From assembly GCA_024686335.1 (NCBI GenBank), contig JAILCI010000044.1:1-64000 (forward strand): DNA of 64,000 bases. Direction: 5' to 3'. Made by a program: the position numbers and the translations under genes. Shown here piece after piece: positions 37,697-46,994 of this stretch. The number at the start of each line of letters is the position of its first letter. The stretch's first letter is position 1. The stretch is from Bacteroidales bacterium. GTDB lineage: Bacteria > Bacteroidota > Bacteroidia > Bacteroidales > WCHB1-69. The notes under the pieces are model-generated. The model ran no database searches. It saw only the letters and a program-made list of their open reading frames with translations, and had not been told where the DNA came from.

Positions 37697-39376
37697 ATGG
37701 CAGACGACAAGAAGATAATTTTTTCGATGGTGAACGTGAGCAAAACGTATCCACCTCAAAAACAAGTACTTAAAAACATCTACCTCTCCTTCTTTTATGG
37801 TGCGAAGATTGGCGTATTGGGTCTAAATGGTGCAGGTAAATCCTCACTATTGAAGATTATCGCCGGTTTGGACAAGTCCTATCAAGGTGAGGTGGTCTTC
37901 TCCCCAGGTTATTCGGTAGGTTATCTGCCACAGGAGCCTCAGATTGACGATAATCTGACCGTCAAGGAGGTGGTTATGCAAGGTGTACAGCCTATCGTAG
38001 ACATCTTGAAAGAGTACGAAGAGGTAAACATGAAGTTTGCCGAGCCTATGAGCGACGATGAGATGAACAAGCTGATCGAACGTCAGGGTGAACTGACAGA
38101 GTTGATTGAGCAATATGACGCATGGGAGTTGGACTCCAAGCTGGAGCGTGCCATGGATGCGCTGCGCTGTCCTGACGGTGACACACCTGCCAAGAACCTC
38201 TCTGGAGGTGAGCGCCGCCGTGTGGCATTATGCCGTCTGCTGCTGACAGAACCTGACATTCTCCTTTTGGACGAGCCTACCAACCACCTTGATGCTGAGT
38301 CTGTTGAGTGGCTGGAAGCACATCTACAACAATACAAGGGCACCGTCATCGCCGTAACCCACGACCGTTACTTCCTCGACCATGTAGCTGATTGGATATT
38401 GGAGTTGGACCGCGGCGAAGGCATTCCATGGCAAGGCAACTACTCCTCCTGGTTGGAGCAGAAGGCCAACCGATTGGCTATGGAGCAGAAACAGGAAAGC
38501 AAGCGCATGAAGACTTTGGAGCGCGAGTTGGAATGGGTGCGCATGGCCCCGAAAGCACGTCATGCCAAGTCTAAAGCCCGTTTGAATGCATACGACAAAT
38601 TACTCAACGAAGATGTGAAAGAGAAAGAGGAACATCTCCAGATCTTCATCCCTAATGGTCCTCGTTTGGGCAACAATGTCATCGAAGCCCAGCATGTGCG
38701 CAAGGCATTCGGTGACAAATTATTGTTTGACGACCTCAACTTCAACCTACCGCCCAACGGCATTGTGGGAGTCATCGGACCTAATGGTGCTGGCAAGACT
38801 ACCCTATTCCGCCTCATCATGGGCATCGAGAAACCTGACAGTGGAGAGTTCAAGGTCGGTGAGACCGTCAGAGTCGGATATATAGACCAACAACACACTG
38901 CCATTGATCCCGAGAAGACCGTTTGGGAAGTACTCTCCGAGGGCAATGAACAGATTATGATGGGTGGTAGGCTGATTAATTCCCGTGCCTACCTGTCACG
39001 CTTCAACTTCAGCGGCACTGAGCAGAACAAGAAAGCCGGCGTGCTCTCCGGTGGTGAGCGAAACCGTCTGCACCTCGCCCTAACGCTGAAATCAGAAGCC
39101 AATGTATTGCTTCTTGACGAACCTACTAACGACATTGATGTCAATACGTTACGCGCACTCGAAGAGGGTCTTGAGAATTTCGCAGGTTGCGCCGTCATCA
39201 TCTCCCACGACCGTTGGTTCCTGGACAGAATCTGCACCCATATCCTTGCTTTCGAAGGCGACTCTCAAGTCTACTTCTACGAAGGCAGCTACACCGAATA
39301 CGAGGAGAACAAGAAGATGCGATTGGGTAATACCGCGCCGAAGAGGATTCGGTATAAGAAGATTACGGTGATTTAG
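37697..39376 (+). CDS. ettA: Energy-dependent translational throttle protein (ABC-F)
   Basis: A 559-residue ABC-F ATPase with two nucleotide-binding domains and no membrane segments. Walker A motifs are GLNGAGKSS and GPNGAGKTT; signatures are LSGGERRRVALCRLLL and LSGGERNRLHLALTL; Walker B are LLLDEPTNHLD and LLLDEPTNDID. The linker region with its charged arm (KQESKRMKTLERELEWVRMAPKARHAKSKARL) is that of EttA, which binds the ribosomal E site and gates the first elongation steps according to ATP/ADP ratio. The N-terminus KIIFSMVNVSKTYPPQKQVLKNIYLSFFYGAKIGVLG also matches EttA rather than Uup or YbiT. Confidence 0.95.
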   Translation: MADDKKIIFSMVNVSKTYPPQKQVLKNIYLSFFYGAKIGVLGLNGAGKSSLLKIIAGLDKSYQGEVVFSPGYSVGYLPQEPQIDDNLTVKEVVMQGVQPIVDILKEYEEVNMKFAEPMSDDEMNKLIERQGELTELIEQYDAWELDSKLERAMDALRCPDGDTPAKNLSGGERRRVALCRLLLTEPDILLLDEPTNHLDAESVEWLEAHLQQYKGTVIAVTHDRYFLDHVADWILELDRGEGIPWQGNYSSWLEQKANRLAMEQKQESKRMKTLERELEWVRMAPKARHAKSKARLNAYDKLLNEDVKEKEEHLQIFIPNGPRLGNNVIEAQHVRKAFGDKLLFDDLNFNLPPNGIVGVIGPNGAGKTTLFRLIMGIEKPDSGEFKVGETVRVGYIDQQHTAIDPEKTVWEVLSEGNEQIMMGGRLINSRAYLSRFNFSGTEQNKKAGVLSGGERNRLHLALTLKSEANVLLLDEPTNDIDVNTLRALEEGLENFAGCAVIISHDRWFLDRICTHILAFEGDSQVYFYEGSYTEYEENKKMRLGNTAPKRIRYKKITVI

Positions 39377-39420
39377 GAGTAAGATGTTAGATGTAAGAAG
39401 TAAGATGTAGGATGTAAGAA
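39377..39420. repeat. Degenerate tandem repeat between ettA and the TonB receptor
   Basis: GTAAGATGTtaGATGTAAGAAGTAAGATGTAGGATGTAAGAA is built from AAGATGTA-like units of 7-10 bp and occupies the whole intergenic space. Its variable copy number could alter spacing before the receptor gene. Confidence 0.5.
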
Positions 39421-41781
39421 ATGAGACAAGTAAATACTTTGTTGACTGTTTTTGTATTTATAATCATCTCGGTTTCGCTTTCTGCGCAGCAAAGTCGATG
39501 CAAGATCAATGGAATGGTAGTGACAGATAAAGATGTCCCAATTAGCTTTGCATCTGTATATGTCCAGCAGAACGACAGCATGATTACAGGCGGTATTACC
39601 GATCAAGATGGCAAATTCGAGCTTTTTGTTAAACAATCCGAGAAAACTTATTCGCTTTCTGTTGTTTATGTGGGTTGCCAGGCGAAGCATCGTGATTTTT
39701 TTGCAAATACAAACGAATACAATGCTGGGAGGATAGTTTTAGAGTCTTCACAGTTACTCGATGAGGTGACAGTATCAGCTGAGGATGAGGAGAAGAGCTC
39801 TACAAGCGTTGTCCATACCACCCTCAGACCAGCAGATGGTACCGCATTCATGAGCGGTTCGATCAGTGATCTATTAAAATCGGATCCATCATTGACTATA
39901 GATCAGAATGGCAATGTGTCCATCCGAGGCAACAGCAATGTGTTGATACTGCTTGATGGTGTGCCCATCCCGCTGAGTTCCGTAGGAGATCTTCCATCGT
40001 CCAATGTGGCTAGCATTGACATCGTCAAGAATCCGAACGCCTCCTACGATGCTGAAGGTACGGGTGGCATCATCAACATCGTCACAAAGAAAGGTTTGGG
40101 CAAAGGATTCAACGGTATTATCGCTGTCAATTACGGTTTTAACCATTTCACAAACGGAAATGTAGGCTTTAATCTCACACGAGAGAAGGTGGCGTTTCGG
40201 TTCAACTACCAAGTCAAATATGAAGATGATGTGAACAGGGGTTATTTGCATCGATATTACCACGCTACAGGTGACAGTTTGAGTCAGAATGTAAATGCCC
40301 TCAGGACAACATTCAACAACAATATCTCGTTGGGAGTCACAGTCATGCCAAGCAAACGCGACAGATTGATGGCTGATGTGAGACTGATTCTTCCCCGTTT
40401 AAATACTATTCAAGACCTAACCAACGATTTATACCACAACGGATTATCCAACATCGAACATCGTCAGAGTGATGTGACTTGGAATCGTGAGAACATAAAT
40501 CTCATCATTGCCTATACACATTCCATTCGTCCTAACAAGTTAAGTTTTTCGATAAAAGGAAATGTCTCCAAAATTTGGGGACACCGTCCATCCTACTATT
40601 TTTTGGAAGAAGACTCCGTCAGCAAATCCGTTTCCGGAGGAAGTCCGTTGCTTGCCGCCATACAAAACGACTGGCGTATCATGAAAAATTGGGGCATCTG
40701 GGATGCGGGCGTGAAGTTTTCATATCGACAGAATGACATATATCATCAATTCTACGAACTGGACAGCACTGGTTGGAGTTACTCAAACGATTTTAGCAAC
40801 GACCTTTTACATCGCGAATATGTGCCAGCGGCATACGTACAATTTGCTTTCACCAAATGGAAACAATTTCATTGGAATGCAGGTCTGCGTGCCGAATACA
40901 GTCAAGTTTCACTCCATAGTAACAAAGAGGCTTTGGATGAAACCTCACACCATTTTTTCCTTGCGCCCTCGCTATCATTCAAATACGACATAAATAAAAA
41001 GCAATCGTTGTCTTTTGCCTACTCTCGACGGATCACCCGTCCCTCCTACCCTCAACTCAATCCCTACATGAGCATGATTGATCCGCATTATTTCGAGCAG
41101 GGCAATATGAATCTCAAACCGGAAACAACAGACAATGTCGAGCTTTTGTATCAATTCAAGAATTCTCATTGGAACATCTCCACTGCGTTATATGCCAATC
41201 ACACACGTAATTACATCACACAGGTTGCACGTTACGACGGTGACATATTACTGATGACTTATATCAATGCCACCTCGCAGACAAAAGCCGGTTTGGATTT
41301 GAGTGTCACTGTGGACCCGTGGGAATGGATGTCCGTTCAAGTGGCCACAAACACCTATTATCTCCGCTCTGTTGGTAATATAAACGATTGGGATATTTCC
41401 AACCAAGGATGGGTTAACAACAGCAATTTGAGACTCAACTTCAAGCCCATAAGGGGAATGTCGCTGATAGTTCAATATTTCCTGAATACGCCACAGTACT
41501 ACCCTCAATTTACCACGCTGCTTTCACACTACATGAATATCAGCATAAGTCAGAAATTCTTGAAAGGCAGACTGACCGTCTCCGCCATGCTTACAGATGT
41601 CTTCAACACGCGGAAATGGGAGATATACTCCGACAACCAATACTATCGGTTGGAGAATCTGTTACGCAATAAGAGTCGCATGGTTTGGCTTGGAATCAGC
41701 TATAACTTCAACTCTTACAAGAAAACTGAGCCCATCAAATCTAACGACGAAGACAGGTCCAAAATAAAAACAGGTGTGTAA
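39421..41781 (+). CDS. TonB-dependent receptor-like outer-membrane protein
   Basis: A 786-residue outer-membrane barrel protein with signal peptide (MRQVNTLLTVFVFIIISVSLSA). Residues 25-105 form a CarboxypepD_reg domain (KINGMVVTDKDVPISFASVYVQQNDSMITGGITDQDGKFEL). The plug follows (MSGSISDLLKSDPSLTIDQNGNVSIRGNSNVLILLDGVPIPLSS, ASIDIVKNPNASYDAEGTGGIINIVTKKG), then an OMP_b-brl_3-type barrel ending in a C-terminal strand region (MVWLGISYNFNSY). No SusD partner is adjacent, so it is not a classical polysaccharide-utilisation receptor; the substrate is unknown. It follows ettA by 44 bp. Confidence 0.85.
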   Translation: MRQVNTLLTVFVFIIISVSLSAQQSRCKINGMVVTDKDVPISFASVYVQQNDSMITGGITDQDGKFELFVKQSEKTYSLSVVYVGCQAKHRDFFANTNEYNAGRIVLESSQLLDEVTVSAEDEEKSSTSVVHTTLRPADGTAFMSGSISDLLKSDPSLTIDQNGNVSIRGNSNVLILLDGVPIPLSSVGDLPSSNVASIDIVKNPNASYDAEGTGGIINIVTKKGLGKGFNGIIAVNYGFNHFTNGNVGFNLTREKVAFRFNYQVKYEDDVNRGYLHRYYHATGDSLSQNVNALRTTFNNNISLGVTVMPSKRDRLMADVRLILPRLNTIQDLTNDLYHNGLSNIEHRQSDVTWNRENINLIIAYTHSIRPNKLSFSIKGNVSKIWGHRPSYYFLEEDSVSKSVSGGSPLLAAIQNDWRIMKNWGIWDAGVKFSYRQNDIYHQFYELDSTGWSYSNDFSNDLLHREYVPAAYVQFAFTKWKQFHWNAGLRAEYSQVSLHSNKEALDETSHHFFLAPSLSFKYDINKKQSLSFAYSRRITRPSYPQLNPYMSMIDPHYFEQGNMNLKPETTDNVELLYQFKNSHWNISTALYANHTRNYITQVARYDGDILLMTYINATSQTKAGLDLSVTVDPWEWMSVQVATNTYYLRSVGNINDWDISNQGWVNNSNLRLNFKPIRGMSLIVQYFLNTPQYYPQFTTLLSHYMNISISQKFLKGRLTVSAMLTDVFNTRKWEIYSDNQYYRLENLLRNKSRMVWLGISYNFNSYKKTEPIKSNDEDRSKIKTGV

Positions 41782-41803
41782 CAATAAAAATTGTACACAC
41801 CTG
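41771..41803. terminator. Hairpin between TonB receptor and rfbA
   Basis: CAGGTGTGTAACAAT and ATTGTACACACCTG pair with one bulge across AAAA, overlapping the receptor stop codon. It could serve both convergent genes, although the T-tract is weak. Confidence 0.5.
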
Positions 41804-41824
41804 TAATTCAACTAATTATTAAGC

Positions 41825-42685
41825 TTATTTCAACAAACCCATGAGATAGCCACCATAACCGCTCTTCAGGAGAGGTTGTGCTATTTTCTCAAGTTGTGCA
41901 GCATCGATAAAACCATGACGATAGGCCACTTCTTCGATGCAGCCGACTTTGAGGCCTTGACGTGCTTCAATAACCTGCACGAACTGAGTAGCCTCGATGA
42001 GGGAATTGAACGTACCAGTGTCGAGCCAAGCAGTACCACGGTCCATCTTGCAGACCTTGAGTTTGCCCTCTTCCAAGTAGAATTTGTTCACGTCAGTGAT
42101 TTCGTATTCACCGCGAGCACTGGGTTTGATATTCTTGGCGACATCCACGACAGTATTATCGTAGAAATACAAACCAGGAACTGCGTAATTGGATTTTGGA
42201 ATCTTAGGTTTCTCCTCTATGGAGACTGCGTTCATATTGGAGTCGAACTCCACGACGCCATAGCGCTCAGGATCAGACACATGGTAGGCAAAGATCACGC
42301 CACCCTCAGGATCTTTGTTTTCCATCAGATGTTGCTCAATACCGCCACCATAGAAGATATTGTCGCCGAGAACCAAGGCCACTTTGTCACGGCCAATGAA
42401 CTCTTCGCCCAAGACGAAGGCCTGAGCCAAGCCATTAGGTACCTCTTGTACCTTATACTGAAAACGACAACCGATACGGGAACCATCACCCAATAACTTC
42501 TCGAAATTAGGAAGATCTTCCGGAGTTGAGATGATCAAAATCTCCCGAATGTCTGCCTGCATTAAGGTAGATATTGGATAATAGATCATTGGTTTGTCGT
42601 AAATGGGCATCAGCTGCTTGCTCATGGCAAGGGTGATGGGGTGAAGACGGGTACCGGCACCGCCGGCTAATACAATACCTTTCAT
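41825..42685 (-). CDS. rfbA: Glucose-1-phosphate thymidylyltransferase
   Basis: A 286-residue nucleotidyltransferase making dTDP-glucose from dTTP and glucose-1-phosphate, first step of dTDP-rhamnose and related surface sugars. The signature [37 protein letters not shown] and the sugar-binding [15 protein letters not shown] and [14 protein letters not shown] are all present. The start at 42685 is preferred over the ORF-track start at 42709 because a TATCTTTG box at 42707-42714 covers it. No rfbBCD neighbours are in the window. Flanked by a convergent receptor gene and by radC. Confidence 0.95.
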   Translation of the reverse strand: MKGIVLAGGAGTRLHPITLAMSKQLMPIYDKPMIYYPISTLMQADIREILIISTPEDLPNFEKLLGDGSRIGCRFQYKVQEVPNGLAQAFVLGEEFIGRDKVALVLGDNIFYGGGIEQHLMENKDPEGGVIFAYHVSDPERYGVVEFDSNMNAVSIEEKPKIPKSNYAVPGLYFYDNTVVDVAKNIKPSARGEYEITDVNKFYLEEGKLKVCKMDRGTAWLDTGTFNSLIEATQFVQVIEARQGLKVGCIEEVAYRHGFIDAAQLEKIAQPLLKSGYGGYLMGLLK

Positions 42686-42706
42686 GTTCCAAATATTTTT
42701 AGGGTG

Positions 42707-42714
42707 CAAAGATA
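42707..42714 (-). promoter_or_regulatory. -7 box, rfbA promoter
   Basis: TATCTTTG on the - strand, 21 bp upstream of the rfbA ATG at 42685. Confidence 0.65.
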
Positions 42715-42750
42715 AGAATTATCTTGATATGAATAAAGAGTTAATTCAAC

Positions 42751-43458
42751 CTACAAAATTCCTTCGTCGGCAAAGCTAAAATAGGCGTTGCCACTAACTA
42801 TGATATGATCCATAACCCTAATATTGAGTAACGCAGCAGCCTCTTTGACCTGATTCGTCAAAGACTTATCCAAATTGCTGGGTCGAACTGAACCCGACGG
42901 ATGGTTATGACAAAGAATGATACCTGTCGCCTTTTGCACAAGTGCCTCCTGCATTATCAAACGGACATCCACAGTCGTGGAAGTTAAGCCGCCCTTGCCA
43001 ATTTGGACCATTTTCAAGATATTAGCGGCTTGATTCAACAGTATTATCCAGAATTCCTCATGTTTCAAATGAGCAATCTTGGGTTGTATCAACTCCATCA
43101 TATCGGCAGAATTCTTGACTACCCTACTCTGTTCTACTGCTTCGGCGCGAATACGACGGCCAAGTTCAAAAGCAGCCATCAAGGTCACGGCTTTAACCTG
43201 TCCGATGCCATGAATCTTGCGGAGGTCTTCCAGCGTGACATTGGCTAACGTATTTAAAGAGTTGTGGCACGTTGCAAGAATCCGTTTGGAAAGTTCAACG
43301 GCATTCTCGGTAGCATTGCCTGTACGCAGTAAGATGGCGATAAGTTCCGCATCAGAAAGGACGGAAGGACCCTGTTGGACAAACTTCTCTCTCGGCTTAT
43401 CCTGGTCACTCCAGTCGGCTAAAGGAATCTTTTCGGAAACGTTTCGCCCTGAGGTCAT
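42751..43458 (-). CDS. radC: RadC family JAB-domain protein
   Basis: A 235-residue protein with an N-terminal helix-hairpin-helix region (LANVTLEDLRKIHGIGQVKAVTLMAAFELGRRI) and a C-terminal JAB/MPN domain whose metal-binding HNHPSGSVRPSNLD motif is intact. RadC was long called a DNA-repair protein, but its enzymatic role is unsettled. The start is the ATG at 43458, overlapping the DUF58 stop by one base (TGATG), which suggests translational coupling; the alternative GTG is one codon upstream. Confidence 0.9.
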   Translation of the reverse strand: MTSGRNVSEKIPLADWSDQDKPREKFVQQGPSVLSDAELIAILLRTGNATENAVELSKRILATCHNSLNTLANVTLEDLRKIHGIGQVKAVTLMAAFELGRRIRAEAVEQSRVVKNSADMMELIQPKIAHLKHEEFWIILLNQAANILKMVQIGKGGLTSTTVDVRLIMQEALVQKATGIILCHNHPSGSVRPSNLDKSLTNQVKEAAALLNIRVMDHIIVSGNAYFSFADEGIL

Positions 43459-44393
43459 CACAACATATGCTCACGCTTGAGCAAATATGGAAGCAGGATC
43501 TGGTCAAATCCTTGGGTGATGTCAGCAGGAATCATATCAATCTGATAATTACCACATTGCACCTTAATCTCATGGAAGAAATTACGGATGGTCTGTTGGT
43601 AATACTCACGGATATTGTTGGCATGAACCTTCACCTCTTGACCAGTCTCCATATCCACGAAACGGTAGAGACGGTTCTCAAAAGCAAAATCATACTCTAA
43701 AGAGCGATCATAGGTATGGAATAGCAGGACTTCGTGTTTGTTGTGGCGAAGATGGCCTAAAGCCAGCATCAACTCATCAAGGTCTTTTTTGCTCTCGAAC
43801 ATATCACTGAAGATAACCACCAGAGAACGGCGATGAATCTGCTCAGCAATCTGATGCAAGGTATCAGTCACCATAGATGTTCTATGGATCTCTGTTCCAA
43901 TTGGTTGTAGAATTTTTTCCAACTCTCGGTAGATCATCTTAAAGTGGGCATCACCGCCACGCGCATGTGTATGAAGGTCCAGTTTGTCAGAGAAGACGCT
44001 GAGACCTACAGCATCGCGCTGGCTCTTGAATATCTGCATTAAGATAGCTGCCGCATAAACCGCAAAAAAGATTTTGTTAGGTTCCGCCAAAGAGTACTTC
44101 TCCCTAATAGGGAAATACATGGATGAAGAGTTGTCAATGATCAGATGACAGCGTAGGTTTGTCTCTTCCTCATACGTCTTTACAAACAATTTATCCGTGC
44201 GGGCGTATAATTTCCAGTCAATGTGACGAATAGGCTCGCCCGTGTTGTAGGGACGATGCTCGGCAAACTCCACAGAGAAACCGTGCATCGGGCTGCGGTG
44301 CATACCGGTGATGAAACCCTCCACCACTTGCTTAGCGACGAACTCGACATTGTCGAACTGGGTGATCTTTGTTAAATCAATGGAATATGACAT
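43458..44393 (-). CDS. DUF58 domain (VWA-like) protein
   Basis: A 311-residue soluble protein of the DUF58 family with a von Willebrand-like MIDAS loop DNSSS in HLIIDNSSSMYFP and the family core HMRSPMHGFSVEFAEHRPYNTGEPIRHIDWKLYARTDKLFVKTYEEE. Partners are usually a MoxR AAA+ ATPase and membrane VWA proteins, but none is encoded here; only radC follows (1-base overlap). The function may be chaperone-like or regulatory. A TACTTTTG promoter box at 44414 lies 20 bp upstream. Confidence 0.85.
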   Translation of the reverse strand: MSYSIDLTKITQFDNVEFVAKQVVEGFITGMHRSPMHGFSVEFAEHRPYNTGEPIRHIDWKLYARTDKLFVKTYEEETNLRCHLIIDNSSSMYFPIREKYSLAEPNKIFFAVYAAAILMQIFKSQRDAVGLSVFSDKLDLHTHARGGDAHFKMIYRELEKILQPIGTEIHRTSMVTDTLHQIAEQIHRRSLVVIFSDMFESKKDLDELMLALGHLRHNKHEVLLFHTYDRSLEYDFAFENRLYRFVDMETGQEVKVHANNIREYYQQTIRNFFHEIKVQCGNYQIDMIPADITQGFDQILLPYLLKREHML

Positions 44394-44413
44394 AGCCTTG
44401 AATTAATGAGGTG

Positions 44414-44421
44414 CAAAAGTA
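44414..44421 (-). promoter_or_regulatory. -7 box, DUF58-radC operon promoter
   Basis: TACTTTTG on the - strand, 20 bp upstream of the DUF58 ATG. Confidence 0.65.
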
Positions 44422-44445
44422 CATTTTTTTGTCGTAAAAATCGTC

Positions 44446-46077
44446 CTACTTCCTTTTCAAAAAATCATTGACCTGTTTTAAAAATGTTTCACGGAAGATA
44501 TTGGCATAGCTATTGTCTTCGAATATCTCCTCTAAAGGTAGATAAAGAGGAGTATGACCCGTCTCATAGAGCAGGATGCCAGGAAAGGAACGATATGGGA
44601 TTCCACCAAATTTAGGATAGTGTTCGTATCGATCCTTGTCCAGAAAAAGCATCTGAAATGGCTTTTCCAGATATTTACACACATCCATGCGCCAGTCATA
44701 ACGAGTCATAGCTCCCGGAAAATACGGATATACCACATCCACAAAAAAGTCTTTATCACGTTGTTCATTCAACCAAGAAAAGAGAGTCTTGCGGCAACCG
44801 GAACAGTCCAATTCATTGTTAAGCACCAGGATATGCTTACCGACGGGAAGATTAGAGAGAGATTGTAGTAAGCCATGAGAATTGTAGAACGCCGGCAAGT
44901 ATTCCTGTTGTTCGGTTTTGTAAGAACTCACTTTGATAGCCGGAAAAGGCTCCGATTTGAGATAAAAGTCCTCACGTCTTTGACGATATTCCAGGTCTGT
45001 CAAACCACTTGCATCGACAGTATCGGCAAGGAGAATCTCGACAAGAATATTATTCCAAGAGACCCAAGCCTTGTCTACCCTATTTTCAAGCAAGGTCATA
45101 GGCAGAGCATCACCTGTATAAAGCAATTCTGACGGGACTTTCCGAGGATAGCATTTTGTGGTGCCATCAGCATTTCTTATCGCGAAATACAACTTTGATT
45201 TGTGAGTAGTGGTATCATATTGAGTGTAGTATAACAGATAGTCACCACCTAATGGAAAGACGACTTTCGGATAAGAATAGTTGTAGATTTCATCCATCGT
45301 AGCACGAATTCGCTCGACACCATAAGGCACCTTGAGACTCTTCTTGATGTATTCGTCTTCAAAGGGATGCCATGATGGCAAATCAAACGTAATACGCTCC
45401 AACCAATCACCATTCAGGCCGTACTTTTCCAAAGATGGGTATCTGTTGCTGAGGAAGTAGAGAAAATGATCGTCGCGGAAGAGATAGCGATTAGGTTTCG
45501 CCTGGACAACATGAGGAGCTTCATACTGCAGCGGGCGAACGACAACCCGCTGCCCATCATGAAGCCGGTACCATCGGTACCCAAAATCGTGGTCTTCTTC
45601 TAGATAGAACAGGTCACCTTGATACAGATAGCACAACTTGACATTCTGACATTCGTATGTGGTATCCAATAGATAACGTTCTCCTTCAGACTTAAAAAGC
45701 AAAATTATATCCTGAAGAGAGACAACACAATAGTCATTTGAAAACTGAAAATCATAAATCCATGGTTGAATAGTAGATCCTAGGGATTTCAAGACATTGA
45801 TTGGCACTGACAGGTGTCGCTCCGAAAGTGTATAGTGACCTATGTCAAACAGATAAAAAGTGGCCGTATATTCCTGTCCCTGCTTACGAAAGGCGGTAGA
45901 TTCCGTATAACAGAATACTCCATCGGTAAAATCATAAACCAAATGCGTCATGTCGTCCAATGGATTTATTTTACTAAGGGTATCAAGTTTGAAATACTCA
46001 TGAAGAAAATCTTGGCAGCACATCGGTAAAACAAATCCCACAAACAGTAGAGTCAGAAATATACGGTTCCTTTTCAT
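44446..46077 (-). CDS. Unrecognised exported protein, propeller-like with thioredoxin-like C-terminus
   Basis: A 543-residue exported protein (signal region MKRNRIFLTLLFVGFVLPMCC; a lipidated cysteine is possible). Residues about 40-360 are beta-rich with repeated aromatic strands and resemble a beta-propeller, as in Bacteroidetes 6-bladed-propeller proteins. The C-terminal 150 residues carry VLNNELDCSGCRKTLFSWLNEQ, a CxxC in a thioredoxin-like start, then PFQMLFLDKDRYEHYP and SFPGILLYETG. I recognise no named family. It lies 62 bp downstream of another unknown exported protein on the same strand, and the two may work together. Confidence 0.7.
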   Translation of the reverse strand: MKRNRIFLTLLFVGFVLPMCCQDFLHEYFKLDTLSKINPLDDMTHLVYDFTDGVFCYTESTAFRKQGQEYTATFYLFDIGHYTLSERHLSVPINVLKSLGSTIQPWIYDFQFSNDYCVVSLQDIILLFKSEGERYLLDTTYECQNVKLCYLYQGDLFYLEEDHDFGYRWYRLHDGQRVVVRPLQYEAPHVVQAKPNRYLFRDDHFLYFLSNRYPSLEKYGLNGDWLERITFDLPSWHPFEDEYIKKSLKVPYGVERIRATMDEIYNYSYPKVVFPLGGDYLLYYTQYDTTTHKSKLYFAIRNADGTTKCYPRKVPSELLYTGDALPMTLLENRVDKAWVSWNNILVEILLADTVDASGLTDLEYRQRREDFYLKSEPFPAIKVSSYKTEQQEYLPAFYNSHGLLQSLSNLPVGKHILVLNNELDCSGCRKTLFSWLNEQRDKDFFVDVVYPYFPGAMTRYDWRMDVCKYLEKPFQMLFLDKDRYEHYPKFGGIPYRSFPGILLYETGHTPLYLPLEEIFEDNSYANIFRETFLKQVNDFLKRK

Positions 46078-46139
46078 ATCATTTTGTTTTAATGGCTAAA
46101 AACGCGTAAAACAATTAAAATAAATACTATGAAAGTCTG

Positions 46140-46634
46140 TTATCTGGTTCGATTATAAATATTAGTAACATCATTAATAGTGATTTTCATTATACAGTCA
46201 CCATTAGTTTCGTAACTCCAGACGCCTTTTACCTGATAGTAGGCTGGACATCGATTTGCAGTACCTGGAACAGCTACCGTCAGTGTGTAGGTATTGTTGG
46301 CAAGGCGGGTCTGTTCTGCTGAGAGGTTCTCGCTATATTGAATGATTTGATTGACAGCATTGGTGACAGCACGATTTTCCGCATCATCCTCTCTACCCGA
46401 ACCATTTCCTGTAGACAATAACGGTACACGACAAAAGCTGAATCCGTTACCAGAGCAATCCAATTCCGGGAGACTACCTTCTCCATCTGATGGTGTATAG
46501 ACCACATCATTGTACAGGTTAAAAATAGCCCAAAAACCACCATTGTGTTTTCTTACAATCACATCAGGATATTGACGGGCGGAAAGGCCTAAAACCATTG
46601 AGAAAATAGAGACAAAAATTAAAAGTTTTTTCAT
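46140..46634 (-). CDS. Unrecognised small secreted protein
   Basis: A 164-residue protein with a cleavable signal peptide (MKKLLIFVSIFSMVLGLSA). The mature part has five cysteines (LDCSGNGFSFC, NRC, GDC), several aromatic residues and no membrane segment. I do not recognise it. Its cysteines suggest disulfides that the CxxC-bearing protein encoded 62 bp downstream could handle (inference). It has an unusually long leader of about 200 nt from the promoter at 46842, containing an open frame (46637-46771) whose stop lies 2 bp before this ATG. Confidence 0.65.
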   Translation of the reverse strand: MKKLLIFVSIFSMVLGLSARQYPDVIVRKHNGGFWAIFNLYNDVVYTPSDGEGSLPELDCSGNGFSFCRVPLLSTGNGSGREDDAENRAVTNAVNQIIQYSENLSAEQTRLANNTYTLTVAVPGTANRCPAYYQVKGVWSYETNGDCIMKITINDVTNIYNRTR

Positions 46635-46636
46635 AG

Positions 46637-46771
46637 TTAGTTGTTTTTTAGATTGAATAGTACTTTGTTTATTCCGGTTTCTCTTTTTTCGGGGATGCGG
46701 ATCCGTAGCCCTCTTCCGTCAAACAGCTCATCTGTCGAATCCTTATTTGAATATTTCCTATCCTTCAGCCA
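46637..46771 (-). other. Leader reading frame ahead of the small secreted protein gene
   Basis: A 44-codon open frame without ATG, GTG or TTG start; it contains the charged stretch ELFDGRGLRIRIPEKRE and ends with a TAA 2 bp before the next ATG. It may be a leader ORF using an unusual start, a degenerate gene, or chance. Confidence 0.3.
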
Positions 46772-46841
46772 TCATCATATTTATCCTTTCATTAACCCAA
46801 CTCATACGGGCGGCTACCCCTTTTGAATCGTTTTGATGACG

Positions 46842-46849
46842 CAAAGATA
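46842..46849 (-). promoter_or_regulatory. -7 box, unknown secreted-protein operon
   Basis: TATCTTTG on the - strand, about 208 bp upstream of the ATG at 46634. The rest of the 46635-46994 gap is AT-rich. Confidence 0.5.
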
Positions 46850-46928
46850 AATCCTGACAAAAGAATTGTCAATAATTTTTTAAAAAATTATTTTACTAAA
46901 AATAAGATACTTATAAAAAAATAAAAAT

Positions 46929-46969
46929 ACACTTAACAATTAAGTGTAAATATCGTCCATTCGAATGGA
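46929..46969. repeat. Two small palindromes downstream of the glycosyltransferase gene
   Basis: ACACTTA-acaat-TAAGTGT (46929-46947) and the perfect palindrome TCCATTCGAATGGA (46956-46969) lie 25 bp past the stop at 46995; the first may help terminate the pfp-murA-glycosyltransferase transcript. Confidence 0.45.
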
Positions 46970-46994
46970 GAGTTTTTTAGAAAAGAGAAAAAAA

